DNA of 64,000 nt from Pseudomonas sp. S30 (lineage in GTDB: Bacteria > Pseudomonadota > Gammaproteobacteria > Pseudomonadales > Pseudomonadaceae), in the NCBI RefSeq assembly GCF_016518545.1, contig NZ_JACVTO010000016.1, forward strand, positions 1 to 64,000, in the 5' to 3' direction. The notes below the pieces were generated by a model. The model made no database searches. It saw nothing but the letters and a program-made list of their open reading frames with translations, and was not told the DNA's origin. Positions within the stretch are counted from its first letter, which is position 1, and every line of letters starts with the position of its first letter. The translations under genes were made by a program, and so were the position numbers. Below, in pieces: positions 48,191 to 57,940 of the stretch.

Positions 48191-49270
48191 TCAGCCCGGC
48201 ATCACCTGGACGAAGGCCTCGCGTAGCCGCTGCATGTCGTGCTCGCTGCCGACGCTCACGCGCATCCAGTTCGGCCAGCTGCGCCACACCCGTCCGACCA
48301 GGACGCCGCGCTCGGCCAAGCGCTCGACGACGGGCTGAGCCGGCGTGCGCAAGTCGATCATGAAGCAGTTGGTCTGGCTGGCCGTACACTGCCAGCCGCG
48401 GTCGCCAAGCCAGGCGATGGTGGCATCGCGCAGGCGCGCGTTGGCCGCCTTGCGGGTGGGCACCAGCTGTGGATCGGCCAGGCTGGCGAGCCCGCCGAGC
48501 AAGGTCGGTGCGGCTGCGACGTTTTCACCGTCGTACACTTCGAGTTGCCGCAACAACGGTGCCTGGCCGATGGCCAGGCCCAGGCGTGCGCCGGCCATGC
48601 CGTACAGCTTGGAAAAGGTCTGGAGCACCAGCAGGCGCGGGTGCTCGCGAACCAGCTCGATGCAGCTCGGTGCGTCGCTGAAATGAATGTAGGCCTCATC
48701 GACCACCACCACGCTGTCCGCCGGTGCGCGGCTCAGCAAACGCTCGATGGCGTGGCGCGAGGTGAGGGTGCCGGTCGGGTTGTTGGGGTTGCACAGGTAG
48801 ATCATCCCGGGCTTTGCATCGGCGGCGAGCATGGCGTCGACGTCGTGGGCGTGCTGCCGGTCCAGCGGCACGGCATGCACAGCGGTGCCGCGGGCCTGGG
48901 CTGCCTCGACGGGGGCTTCGTAGGAGGGCTCGGCCAGTACCAGGCTGCCGCGCTGGGTGAATGCCATGACGGCGTGTTGCAGCGCCAGCTTCGAGCCGCA
49001 GAACACCTGGACCTGGTCCGCCTGCAGGCCATGCTGCGCGGCGAAGTGATCGATCAGCCGGTACTGTGCCTTGTAGGGGTAGCGTCCGCAGTTGGCGATG
49101 CCCTCTGCCATCGCCTGGCGTGCCGCGGCGCTGGGTCCCCAGGGGCTTTCGTTGAAGTTGATCTGCACCGGGCCTGGATCGGCCGGTGCACCATGGGCCA
49201 GGCGCAGGGCGCCAAGGGCAGGCAGGGCCAGGCCGAGGCCGACCAGGGAGCGACGTGACAGGGCAAGCAT
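48191..49270 (-). CDS. PLP-dependent aminotransferase with Tat-like export signal
   Basis: A 359-residue fold-type I aminotransferase similar to histidinol-phosphate aminotransferase. It starts with a twin-arginine-type signal (S5-R6-R7-S-L-V-G, a hydrophobic stretch, then A-H-G-A-P-A), so it is predicted to be exported, unusual for a PLP enzyme. Catalytic features are N-E-S-P-W-G-P, N-P-N-N-P-T-G, V-D-E-A-Y-I-H-F and the PLP-Lys in T-F-S-K-L-Y-G-M-A-G-A-R-L-G. Some Pseudomonas periplasmic PLP enzymes (PvdN, PtaA) modify pyoverdine, so a similar role is possible. Next to a haem oxygenase. Confidence 0.85.
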   Translation of the reverse strand: MLALSRRSLVGLGLALPALGALRLAHGAPADPGPVQINFNESPWGPSAAARQAMAEGIANCGRYPYKAQYRLIDHFAAQHGLQADQVQVFCGSKLALQHAVMAFTQRGSLVLAEPSYEAPVEAAQARGTAVHAVPLDRQHAHDVDAMLAADAKPGMIYLCNPNNPTGTLTSRHAIERLLSRAPADSVVVVDEAYIHFSDAPSCIELVREHPRLLVLQTFSKLYGMAGARLGLAIGQAPLLRQLEVYDGENVAAAPTLLGGLASLADPQLVPTRKAANARLRDATIAWLGDRGWQCTASQTNCFMIDLRTPAQPVVERLAERGVLVGRVWRSWPNWMRVSVGSEHDMQRLREAFVQVMPG

Positions 49271-49344
49271 GTTCGACTTCCTTGTACTGATGGGCTACAG
49301 GGAAGACGAAGGGCGACAGAGCCGATTAATGGTGGCACTTGGTC

Positions 49345-49941
49345 TCAGCGGGATTCCAGGACCTGGCGCTGGTCGAGCCAGCGCTCGAAGCACTGGAAGG
49401 TGGCTACGGCGCACGCCACGCTGCGAGCCTGTCCATCCGCCGAATGCGGGGCCTGCTCCAGGCGCTGCAGAAAGCTGCGCCAGCGGCTGCCGGTGGCGCT
49501 GCCGTAGACATCCAGGAAGGCGCCGCCGGTATTGGTATCGACGCCCAGACGCTCGGCCATGGCGCGCTTGAGCACCTGGCCACCGAGCGTAGAGCCCTCC
49601 AGCACGTACATCACACCCAACGCGCTCGCCTGGTCGGTGATCGATGGCAGTCGCTCGCACAGCGGCAAGGCATCGATCTGCGCAGCACTTGCACCCAGGG
49701 CCAGCAGGTCTTGGCACAGCGCTGGGGCCTTGTGGCGCTCGCTGCCCTGATAACCCGACAGGCGCAGCTCCAGCGGTGCATGGAATCCGTAGTAGGCCTC
49801 GACCAGTCGACGGTAGGCCGCGTGGTCGAAGCTGTCGCTGAAAAAGGGCAGGCGTGCTTCCAGGGTCTTGTGGCACGCCTGCGTACCCTGGCGCAGGGCG
49901 AGCAGAAGCGGACTGGCGGAAGGGCGGGGGGCGTCTGGCAT
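49345..49941 (-). CDS. bphO: Biliverdin-producing haem oxygenase (BphO-type)
   Basis: A 198-residue helical haem oxygenase. The axial haem ligand is probably His24 in L-R-Q-G-T-Q-A-C-H-K-T-L-E, and the distal-helix pattern V-M-Y-V-L-E-G-S-T-L-G-G-Q-V-L fits bacterial enzymes. It makes biliverdin, either as the bacteriophytochrome chromophore or for iron release. In other Pseudomonas it precedes a bphP kinase, which is absent here; its neighbour is the exported aminotransferase. No Fur box was recognised upstream. Confidence 0.88.
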   Translation of the reverse strand: MPDAPRPSASPLLLALRQGTQACHKTLEARLPFFSDSFDHAAYRRLVEAYYGFHAPLELRLSGYQGSERHKAPALCQDLLALGASAAQIDALPLCERLPSITDQASALGVMYVLEGSTLGGQVLKRAMAERLGVDTNTGGAFLDVYGSATGSRWRSFLQRLEQAPHSADGQARSVACAVATFQCFERWLDQRQVLESR

Positions 49942-50037
49942 CGGATCGACTCTGCTGGCGGCTTGCCTGGGTTAGACTCGCCATCCTAGCGCAGGGCGCG
50001 TCAATGCCCTAATTCCGATTGTCTGAGTCCATCGACC

Positions 50038-50583
50038 ATGAAGCCTGTACGCCTGACTCTGGTTTGCCATGCCTTGACCCGTTCCCAGCAGATCGGCCGG
50101 TTTCATCACCCCGGGGACGCGATACAGGCCGATGCGCCGCTGATGGCCGCTGCACCGGCGGGCATGCGCCTGCTTTGCGCGCCGGAGTTGCGCGCTCGCC
50201 AGACGGCCGCCTGGTTGGGGGAGCAGGTCCGGGTGGAGCCTGCGCTGGCCGACTGCGACATGGGCGATTGGCAAGGGGTGGCTCTCAAGCACTTGCAGCG
50301 CGAGAACGCCGATGGGTTGGCGTGGTGGCAGGTCGACGCACAGGCCACGCCCCACCGTGGCGAGTCCTTCCAGGCGCTCTACGCCCGGGTCGACGCCTGG
50401 CTGCAAGCGTTCGACGAACCCGGCGACTGGATGGCGGTCACCCACCCGAGCGTGATTCGCGCCGCCCTGCTGGCGGTGCTGGGCGCGCCGCTGCACAGCC
50501 ATCCACCCATCGACGTGCTGCCTTGCGCACGACTGCACCTCAGTCGCACCGACCGCTGGCGCCTGCGCCTGACGACGGGGTGA
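50038..50583 (+). CDS. Histidine phosphatase superfamily protein (variant motif)
   Basis: A 181-residue protein with the phosphoglycerate-mutase-like fold. The usual R-H-G motif is Cys10-His11-Ala12 (L-V-C-H-A-L-T), so the catalytic His is kept while the preceding Arg and following Gly are lost. The second-Arg region (E-L-R-A-R-Q-T-A), the C-D-M-G-D-W-Q-G segment and the late V-T-H-P-S-V-I-R-A are present. It may act as a phosphatase with altered phosphate binding; substrate unknown. Overlaps no gene and begins just after a Shine-Dalgarno-poor region. Confidence 0.8.
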   Translation: MKPVRLTLVCHALTRSQQIGRFHHPGDAIQADAPLMAAAPAGMRLLCAPELRARQTAAWLGEQVRVEPALADCDMGDWQGVALKHLQRENADGLAWWQVDAQATPHRGESFQALYARVDAWLQAFDEPGDWMAVTHPSVIRAALLAVLGAPLHSHPPIDVLPCARLHLSRTDRWRLRLTTG

Positions 50584-50593
50584 GGCGCAGGGC

Positions 50594-51379
50594 TCAAAAC
50601 GCCAGCTTGTAGCCGATCAGCAGCAGCATGCCTGCCAGGCACGGGCGCAACACGCGATCGGAGATGCGTCCGGTGAGGTGGCTGCCCAAATAGATGCCCG
50701 GCAGCGAGCCCAGCAGCAGGTACCCCAGTAGCGACCAGTCCATGTTGCCCATGCCGGCATGGCCCAGACCAGCCACCAGGGTCAGGGGCACGGCATGGGC
50801 GATCTCCGTGCCCACCAGGCGGCGAGTGACCAGGAAGGGATAGAGCAGGAACAGCGCCACCGTGCCCAGGGCGCCGGCGCCGATGGAGGTGAGGGTGACC
50901 ATCACGCCGAGCACGATGCCGGTGATCACGGTGAGCAGGTTGAGGCTGCGCGGGCTGAGGTGATAATGATCGCCGGCATGTCGGTTGGCGAATGTCTGCA
51001 AGCGCGACTTGAAGAGGATCGCCAGTGCGGTGAGGATCAGCACCACCGCCAGGCCCTGCTTGATGATCGCATTTAAGGCGGTGGTGTCGGTGTGCAAGGT
51101 GCTCAGGAACCACAGGGTCAGCGCTGCGGCAGGTACGCTGCCCAAACTCAGCCAGCCGGTGATCTTCCAGTCGATGTTGCGGTTGCGGGCGTGGACCCAG
51201 ACGCCGCTGGCCTTGGTGATGGCGGCATAGAGCAGGTCGGTGCCTACGGCCGTGGCGGGATTGATACCGAACCAGAGCAGGATCGGGGTCATCAGCGAGC
51301 CACCGCCGACGCCGGTCATGCCGACGATGAAGCCCACCACCAGTCCGGCGATGGTGAAACCAAAAGAACCTACATCCAT
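50594..51379 (-). CDS. TauE/SafE-family sulfite/organosulfonate exporter
   Basis: A 261-residue inner-membrane protein with about eight hydrophobic helices. The family signs are the tandem TauE blocks: V-G-F-I-V-G-M-T-G-V-G-G-G-S-L-M-T-P near the start and G-V-M-V-T-L-T-S-I-G-A-G-A-L-G-T in the second half. These proteins export sulfite, sulfoacetate or other anions. No sulfur genes flank it, so the substrate is open. Convergent with the histidine phosphatase. Confidence 0.88.
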   Translation of the reverse strand: MDVGSFGFTIAGLVVGFIVGMTGVGGGSLMTPILLWFGINPATAVGTDLLYAAITKASGVWVHARNRNIDWKITGWLSLGSVPAAALTLWFLSTLHTDTTALNAIIKQGLAVVLILTALAILFKSRLQTFANRHAGDHYHLSPRSLNLLTVITGIVLGVMVTLTSIGAGALGTVALFLLYPFLVTRRLVGTEIAHAVPLTLVAGLGHAGMGNMDWSLLGYLLLGSLPGIYLGSHLTGRISDRVLRPCLAGMLLLIGYKLAF

Positions 51380-51527
51380 ACGCTACTCGATCTGCCTGCT
51401 AGCCCGTGGTCGGATGCTGGCCAGCATATAGATTGTTTTTTATAGCCAAATAGAATTCTTGGTTATGAGGTTATAACGGGCGTTGTTCATCTGCCCGCGT
51501 CCAGGCGGGCAGATGACAGGGGCGTGG

Positions 51528-53414
51528 TCAGATCCGGAAGCTGCCCACCAGTTGCTTGAGTCGGCCGGCTTGCTGAGTTAAGGCGTCGCAGTGGCGCAGG
51601 GTTTCATTGAGGTTCTGCACCCCTTGCTGATTGAGCGCGTTGATCTGGGTGATGTCCAGGTTGAGGCTCTCGACCACCGCGCTCTGCTCCTCGGTGGCGG
51701 TCGCGACCGACTGGTTCATGCCGTCGATTTCACCGATGCGCGCCGTCACGCTGGCCAGACGCTCGCCGGCCTTGTTGGCCACCTGCACGGTCTGTTCGCT
51801 GGACACCTGGCTGGCGTTCATGGTGTGCACCGCTTCGCGCGATCCGACCTGCAGGCCGGTGATCATGCGGTGGATTTCCTCGGCCGATTCCTGCGTGCGA
51901 TGCGCCAGGTTGCGCACCTCGTCGGCGACCACCGCGAAGCCGCGACCGGCCTCACCGGCACGGGCGGCTTCGATCGCCGCATTGAGCGCGAGCAGGTTGG
52001 TCTGCTGGGAAATGCCCTTGATCACGTCGAGGATCTTGCCGATCTCGTCGGTACTGGCATTGAGCGTCTCGATCTGCTGGCACGACTCGCTGATCTTCTG
52101 CGACAGCGCCGTCATGGCGCCAATGGCATCGTCCACCACCTGGCGGCCATCGTTGGCCTGGTCGCTGGCACCGCTGGCGTGCTGCGAGGCGTCGGCGGCG
52201 TTGCGGGCGATTTCCTGGGTGGCGGCGCCCAACTCGTTGATCGCCGCGGCCACGCTGTTGGTGCGCAGGCTTTGCTCTTCAGAGCCGTTGATCGACGCGT
52301 TCGACGCACTCATCACCTGTTCGGAGAGGTCATGCACCAGACGTGTGGCCGACGCCACCTCGCTGATCGAGGCGTGGATACGCTCGACGAAACGGTTGAA
52401 GGCCGTGGCCAACTCACCGAACTCGTCCTTGTGCTGGACCTGCAGGCGGCGGGTGAGGTCGCCTTCGCCCTCGGCGATATCGTGCATCGCCCGGCCCATG
52501 GTGGTCAGCGGACGCATCAGCACGGGAATCAGCAAGCCCAGTACGGCAGCGATGGCGAGCACGGCGATGAGCATGGCGATGATGGCCGAGCTGCGGAACT
52601 GCCCGAGTGCGGCGTAAGCCTTGTCCTTGTCGACCGAAAGGCCAATGTACCACTGTGCCGAGGGCAGTCCCTTGACCGGCGTGAACGACACGATCCTTTT
52701 CTGGCCCGCCAGGGTAACCTTCTGCATCCCTGGCTCGACCCGCAGGCCGCTGTCGGGATAGAGGTCCTTGAGGTTTTTCATCAGCTGGTCCTTGTCCGGG
52801 CTGACGATCACCTGACCTTCTCGGTCGACCAGGAAGGCGTGACCGATGCCGCCGAAGTCCACGGCATTGATGATGTCGACCAGAGAATCAAGGCTGAGGT
52901 CGCCGCCGACCACACCCAGCAGTTCGCTGTTGCCACGGGCCTTGACCGGGATGGCGATGGTCACCACCAGGCCACCGACCGACGCCTGGTACGGCGGGGT
53001 GAGCAGGGTCTGGTTGGCGTTCACCGCCGCGCTGTACCACGGCCGCTTGCGCGGGTCGTAGTCGGCCGGCATCTGCGCGTCGGGGCGCTGGGTGAACGCG
53101 CCGGTGTTCTGGCCGAAGTAGGTGAACTGGAAGTTGCTGGTGTAGGAAGGCTGGTCGACCAGGCCGGCGACCTGCGGGCCGGTGCCTTGCTGGGCAATGT
53201 CCTGGGCCAGGTTCTCCAGCACCAGAATGCGTCCGCTCATCCAGTTCTGCACGCTGCTGGCGGTGAGTGCGCCGGCCTGCTGGACGGAAGACTCGATGTT
53301 CTGAGTGATGGTCTTGCGCTGTAGATAGTCGTTGTAGAGGGTGAACAATGCGAATGCCAGTACGACGACACCGCAGGCGCTGAGCAGAATCTTGTGGCGG
53401 AACTTCAGGTTCAT
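51528..53414 (-). CDS. Methyl-accepting chemotaxis protein, dCache type (PctA-like)
   Basis: A 628-residue receptor: TM1 (about 9-29), dCache periplasmic domain (about 35-275), TM2 (about 280-302), HAMP (about 305-357) and signalling domain with tip E-A-A-R-A-G-E-A-G-R-G-F-A-V-V-A-D-E-V-R. In the membrane-distal pocket it has D-Y-D-P-R-K-R-P-W-Y, P-P-Y and G-V-V-G-G-D-L, the kind of residues that bind the amino and carboxyl groups of amino-acid ligands in PctA/B/C. It probably guides the cell to amino acids. It is alone, with no che genes. Confidence 0.9.
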   Translation of the reverse strand: MNLKFRHKILLSACGVVVLAFALFTLYNDYLQRKTITQNIESSVQQAGALTASSVQNWMSGRILVLENLAQDIAQQGTGPQVAGLVDQPSYTSNFQFTYFGQNTGAFTQRPDAQMPADYDPRKRPWYSAAVNANQTLLTPPYQASVGGLVVTIAIPVKARGNSELLGVVGGDLSLDSLVDIINAVDFGGIGHAFLVDREGQVIVSPDKDQLMKNLKDLYPDSGLRVEPGMQKVTLAGQKRIVSFTPVKGLPSAQWYIGLSVDKDKAYAALGQFRSSAIIAMLIAVLAIAAVLGLLIPVLMRPLTTMGRAMHDIAEGEGDLTRRLQVQHKDEFGELATAFNRFVERIHASISEVASATRLVHDLSEQVMSASNASINGSEEQSLRTNSVAAAINELGAATQEIARNAADASQHASGASDQANDGRQVVDDAIGAMTALSQKISESCQQIETLNASTDEIGKILDVIKGISQQTNLLALNAAIEAARAGEAGRGFAVVADEVRNLAHRTQESAEEIHRMITGLQVGSREAVHTMNASQVSSEQTVQVANKAGERLASVTARIGEIDGMNQSVATATEEQSAVVESLNLDITQINALNQQGVQNLNETLRHCDALTQQAGRLKQLVGSFRI

Positions 53415-53552
53415 GTTTCCAGACCTTGAGCCGTGATCGGGGGTGGCGGCCGTCCATCCATGGCGGGCTGGCGGTGCCGGTCGGAATCGGTATCGGCCTG
53501 GGGCGAGAAAGGTTGAGGGCTGTGCCGGGACATCCGACCGACGGTGGCTGCC

Positions 53553-54431
53553 TCAGCCGGCCGCCAGCCAGTCCACCAGCGTGCGCGCCGCTTTCCCGAG
53601 CGGCTGGCGCTTGCGCCACAGTGCATGTACCGGCAACTGCAGCTCGTTGCGGGTGTTGCCGAATGTCAGCTGTACCAGGCGACCGGCCGCGATCGCTGGC
53701 GCGATACGCGAGGCTGGCAGGTCGCCCCAGCCAAGACCGGCCTCGACCATGGCGATGGCAAGGTCGAGGCTGTCGGTGCGCCAGTGCGCGGTGCCGATCA
53801 GCGAGCGGGTATCGCGCAGGGGTAGGTCGCGGCTATGCACCAGGATCTGGCGCAGGTCCACCAGGTCTTCCAGGTCACGGATGCGACCGGCGCGCAGGGC
53901 CGGATGCTCAGGGGAGAGGGTGGCCACCAGTGACTCGCTGCCCACGTGCTGAAAACTGCGCTGTGGGTCGACCTGCAATTCGGCGAAGGCCAGGCACAGC
54001 CCCACGCGGCCGCTGTCGAGCAGGTGCAGGGCATCCTCCTGGGGAGCGCTGAGCAGTTCGATGTCCAGCAGGGGGTAGCGCTGGCCCAGGCGCGAGATGG
54101 CGGCGAGCAGCGGTGCCGGATCCAGATCCGGCACCACGGCGATGGACAGGCTGCTTTCCAGGCCACAGGACAGCTCCAGGGCATGGACCTGCAACAGCCC
54201 CAGCTGCTCGGCGATGAGCCTGGCATGGGGCTCCAGCGCACGTGCGCGATCCGTGGCGCGCACCTCGCGCGAACCGCGTTCGAACAGGGGATAGCCCAGC
54301 TCGGCCTCGATGTTGCCGATGGCCATGCTCACCGCCGAGGGAACCTTGCCCAGTTGCCGGGCCGCTGCGGAAAACGAGCCGCTGTCGAGCACGGCGAGAA
54401 ACAGCTGGATGGTGTCCGTGGAAAAACTCAT
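53553..54431 (-). CDS. LysR-family transcriptional regulator (divergent from PACE gene)
   Basis: A 292-residue regulator with the LysR winged helix at residues ~1-60 (L-F-L-A-V-L-D-S-G-S-F-S-A-A-A-R-Q-L-G-K-V-P-S-A-V-S) and a periplasmic-binding-type effector domain after residue ~90. It is divergent from the PACE efflux gene, the same arrangement as aceR-aceI in Acinetobacter, and likely regulates it. Its ribosome site (AAAGGAG) lies in one arm of a perfect 9-bp inverted repeat (54437-54461). Confidence 0.9.
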   Translation of the reverse strand: MSFSTDTIQLFLAVLDSGSFSAAARQLGKVPSAVSMAIGNIEAELGYPLFERGSREVRATDRARALEPHARLIAEQLGLLQVHALELSCGLESSLSIAVVPDLDPAPLLAAISRLGQRYPLLDIELLSAPQEDALHLLDSGRVGLCLAFAELQVDPQRSFQHVGSESLVATLSPEHPALRAGRIRDLEDLVDLRQILVHSRDLPLRDTRSLIGTAHWRTDSLDLAIAMVEAGLGWGDLPASRIAPAIAAGRLVQLTFGNTRNELQLPVHALWRKRQPLGKAARTLVDWLAAG

Positions 54432-54436
54432 GGTTA

Positions 54437-54461
54437 CTCCTTTCAGTAAATATGAAAGGAG
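54437..54461. promoter_or_regulatory. 9-bp inverted repeat covering the lysR ribosome site; LysR T-N11-A operator
   Basis: CTCCTTTCA (54437-54445) and TGAAAGGAG (54453-54461) form a perfect dyad with a 7-base A/T spacer. It contains a T-N11-A core (TCA-N7-TGA), the LysR-type operator shape. On the lysR mRNA the arm nearer the start contains the AAAGGAG ribosome site, five bases from ATG 54431, and the other arm is its exact complement, so it may also fold to hide the site. Confidence 0.7.
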
Positions 54462-54529
54462 CTGACTTTTGCTGTCAATAACAGTGACTCATCATCCACC
54501 CCTCGTTGAAGTTTCCAAGAGGCAGAACC

Positions 54530-54958
54530 GTGCAAGGCGTCAAACGTAAACTGGTCTATGTGACCTTCTACGAGCTGATCGGGCTGTGCCTGTCGACCCT
54601 GGGACTGGCGTATCTTTCGGGCAGCCAGGCCACGCACACCGGCCCCCTGGCGCTGATGATCACTACCGTCGCGGTGCTCTGGAACCTGATCTACAACACC
54701 CTGTTCGAACGCTGGGAAAGCCGTCAGTCCACGCGCGGTCGCGGGCTGGGCCGGCGGGTCGCCCATGCCATAGGGTTTCAGCTGACCCTGGTGGTGTACC
54801 TGATCCCGCTGATCGCCTGGTGGCTGGGCATGACCTTGTGGCAGGCGTTCGTGGTCGATCTGGCATTCATCGTGCTGGTGCCATGCTACACCTTCGTCTA
54901 CAACTGGGCGTTCGACCGGCTGTTCGGTCTGCCGAGTTCGGCGCTGGCAGCGGCCTGA
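54530..54958 (+). CDS. PACE-family efflux transporter (AceI-like)
   Basis: A 142-residue inner-membrane protein with four transmembrane helices, two tandem bacterial-transmembrane-pair units. Conserved features include the TM1 acidic residue in T-F-Y-E-L-I-G-L, W-N-L-I-Y-N-T-L-F-E-R-W-E in TM2 and Y-N-W-A-F-D-R-L-F-G in TM4. PACE proteins export chlorhexidine and polyamine-like cations using the proton gradient. GTG 54530 is preceded by AAGAGGC; the upstream TTG (54506) adds residues without support. Confidence 0.88.
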   Translation: MQGVKRKLVYVTFYELIGLCLSTLGLAYLSGSQATHTGPLALMITTVAVLWNLIYNTLFERWESRQSTRGRGLGRRVAHAIGFQLTLVVYLIPLIAWWLGMTLWQAFVVDLAFIVLVPCYTFVYNWAFDRLFGLPSSALAAA

Positions 54959-55008
54959 GCGTCTTATTCACGCGAGCCCTGACTTCGACGGCCTGCCCGG
55001 CGCTGCCG

Positions 55009-55692
55009 CTAGCTGTCGCGCAGCTCCAGCTTGCCCTCCAGGTGATCGAGGTGCTGATGCATCAGCGCCAGCGCTGCGCTGGCATCGCCGGCTTCCACAG
55101 CGTCGATGATCGCCGCATGCTCTTGCCAGGCACAGTGCTCGCAGCACGGCGTTTCATAACGCGCGATGATCAGCGACGTCATCGGCACCAGACCGTTGAG
55201 AAAGCGTTCGAGCGGTGCATTGTTGGCCACCTGCGCGAGCTTGAGGTGAAATTCGCCACCCAGGCGGATGGCCGTGCAGCGCTCGCCGCGCTCGTGGTGC
55301 AGTCGCTCGCGTTCGACCAGTTGGCGCAACTGGCGCACCTGGGCCGGTCGCGCCCGTTGCGCGGCAAGGCCGATCAGCGTGGTCTCGGCCAGCCGACGCG
55401 CGCTCAGCACCTGACGCGCCTGCTGCGGATCGGGCGCTGCCAGATGGGCGGTGTGGCTGGGCCGTTGCACCACCACCTGCTGGTCGGCCAGGCGCCCGAG
55501 TACCCGGCGGATCACCGTGCGGCTGACGCCGAAGGCCCGGCCCAGCGCCTGCTCCGGCAAGGCACTGCCCGGCGGCAGCCGTTGCTCGAGAATGGCGTCG
55601 AACAGGCGCGGATAGATCTGGTCGGCGCCCAGCCGTCCTTCGCCGTGGTGGATCAGCGGGGGCAGGCGCGTTGAAGGGGCCAAGGCGGTCAT
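55009..55692 (-). CDS. GntR-family (FCD) transcriptional regulator
   Basis: A 227-residue regulator with a GntR winged helix (about residues 25-85; P-E-Q-A-L-G-R-A-F-G-V-S-R-T-V-I-R-R-V-L) and an FCD domain (about 95-220; F-H-L-K-L-A-Q, and E-H-A-A-I-I-D-A near the end, metal-site type). The recognition helix differs from that of the adjacent GntR gene upstream. It is last of the dctA-gntR-gntR run on the minus strand, 15 bp behind the other regulator. Confidence 0.87.
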   Translation of the reverse strand: MTALAPSTRLPPLIHHGEGRLGADQIYPRLFDAILEQRLPPGSALPEQALGRAFGVSRTVIRRVLGRLADQQVVVQRPSHTAHLAAPDPQQARQVLSARRLAETTLIGLAAQRARPAQVRQLRQLVERERLHHERGERCTAIRLGGEFHLKLAQVANNAPLERFLNGLVPMTSLIIARYETPCCEHCAWQEHAAIIDAVEAGDASAALALMHQHLDHLEGKLELRDS

Positions 55693-55707
55693 GATGGCAC
55701 TCCTGGG

Positions 55708-56409
55708 TCAATGGTCCGGGGCCGGATGCTCGTCCGGGATATTCAGTTCGATGCCCATGCGCTGGCCTTCGGCCAGAATGTGCCGGCGCATCTGTGCGCT
55801 GGCCTGGGCGCTGCTGCGCGCGCGGATGGCGCGCACCACCGCCTCGTTCTCCGCCAGCCTGGCGGCGAAGTGTTCGGGGGAGGCGCGCAGCATGGCCGCG
55901 CTCTGCTTGAGCGCGTTGCCGGTCTGCTGCACCACGCTCTGGAAGATCGGATTGGTGGTCAGGGCGAACAAGGCCTCGTGCAGGGCGATGTAGGCCGCCA
56001 CGCCCGCCTCGCTGTCGCCGGCTTCCACGGCCTCGCGCAGGTCCATCAGGGTCAGGCGCAGCTGGTTAATGTCCTGGCTGCCGGCCGCTTGTGCGACCAA
56101 ACCGGCGATGAAGGGCTCGAGGGTGTAGCGCAGTTCCAGGACATCGGCCAGGCTGGCGGCGCCGACGGAGTCCGTGGCAGCGCTGGCGTCGGCGTCCAGT
56201 ACCAGCACCCCTTTGCCCGGCATCGCGCGGACCAGGCCGAGGGTTTCCAGCACGGTCAGTGCTTCGCGCAGGGAGGGGCGGCTGATGCCCAGTTGCTCGG
56301 CCAGCTCGCGCTGGCCGGGCAGCATCTGGCCACTGCGCCATTGGCCACGGGCCAGGGCTGCACGCAGTTTCTCCACCACGCAGGTGACGACGGTCGATGA
56401 GCTGATCAC
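55708..56409 (-). CDS. GntR-family (FCD) transcriptional regulator next to dctA
   Basis: A 233-residue regulator: winged helix (about 10-75; Q-R-E-L-A-E-Q-L-G-I-S-R-P-S-L-R-E-A-L-T), then FCD domain (about 90-220; E-L-R-Y-T-L-E-P, L-H-E-A-L-F). The start is GTG 56409, with AGGA seven bases upstream. It follows dctA by 70 bp on the same strand; the paired operators before dctA have the TGGT-N3-ACC core expected of this family, so it is the likely dctA regulator. Confidence 0.87.
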   Translation of the reverse strand: MISSSTVVTCVVEKLRAALARGQWRSGQMLPGQRELAEQLGISRPSLREALTVLETLGLVRAMPGKGVLVLDADASAATDSVGAASLADVLELRYTLEPFIAGLVAQAAGSQDINQLRLTLMDLREAVEAGDSEAGVAAYIALHEALFALTTNPIFQSVVQQTGNALKQSAAMLRASPEHFAARLAENEAVVRAIRARSSAQASAQMRRHILAEGQRMGIELNIPDEHPAPDH

Positions 56410-56479
56410 AGGTGATTCCTCGATCCAGGCTTGTCACTGGCCGCCCGCCGGCCGGCGCGCTGCACCGGCCCCGGCGGGT

Positions 56480-57793
<1,314 letters not shown>

Positions 57794-57872
57794 GGGAGGG
57801 ATCTCTGCTTCGGTGTCCCTGCTTCGATGCCCGACGAGAATGAGGGCCAAAGAGCGCGGGACTTAATTATTG

Positions 57873-57892
57873 TGGTCTTACCGGTTTGTCCA
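57873..57892. promoter_or_regulatory. Putative GntR double operator A upstream of dctA
   Basis: TGGTCTTACCGGTTTGTCCA reads as two overlapping half-operators, TGGT-CTT-ACCG and CGGT-TTG-TCCA, sharing a CG. The TGGT-N3-ACC shape is that of FCD-GntR operators. It is 80 bases upstream of the dctA start. A second copy of the same architecture is at 57941. Confidence 0.65.
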
Positions 57893-57940
57893 GTGCGGGG
57901 TCCAATGTAAGCGCGGATTACTGAGACTGGCAAGGCTTTT

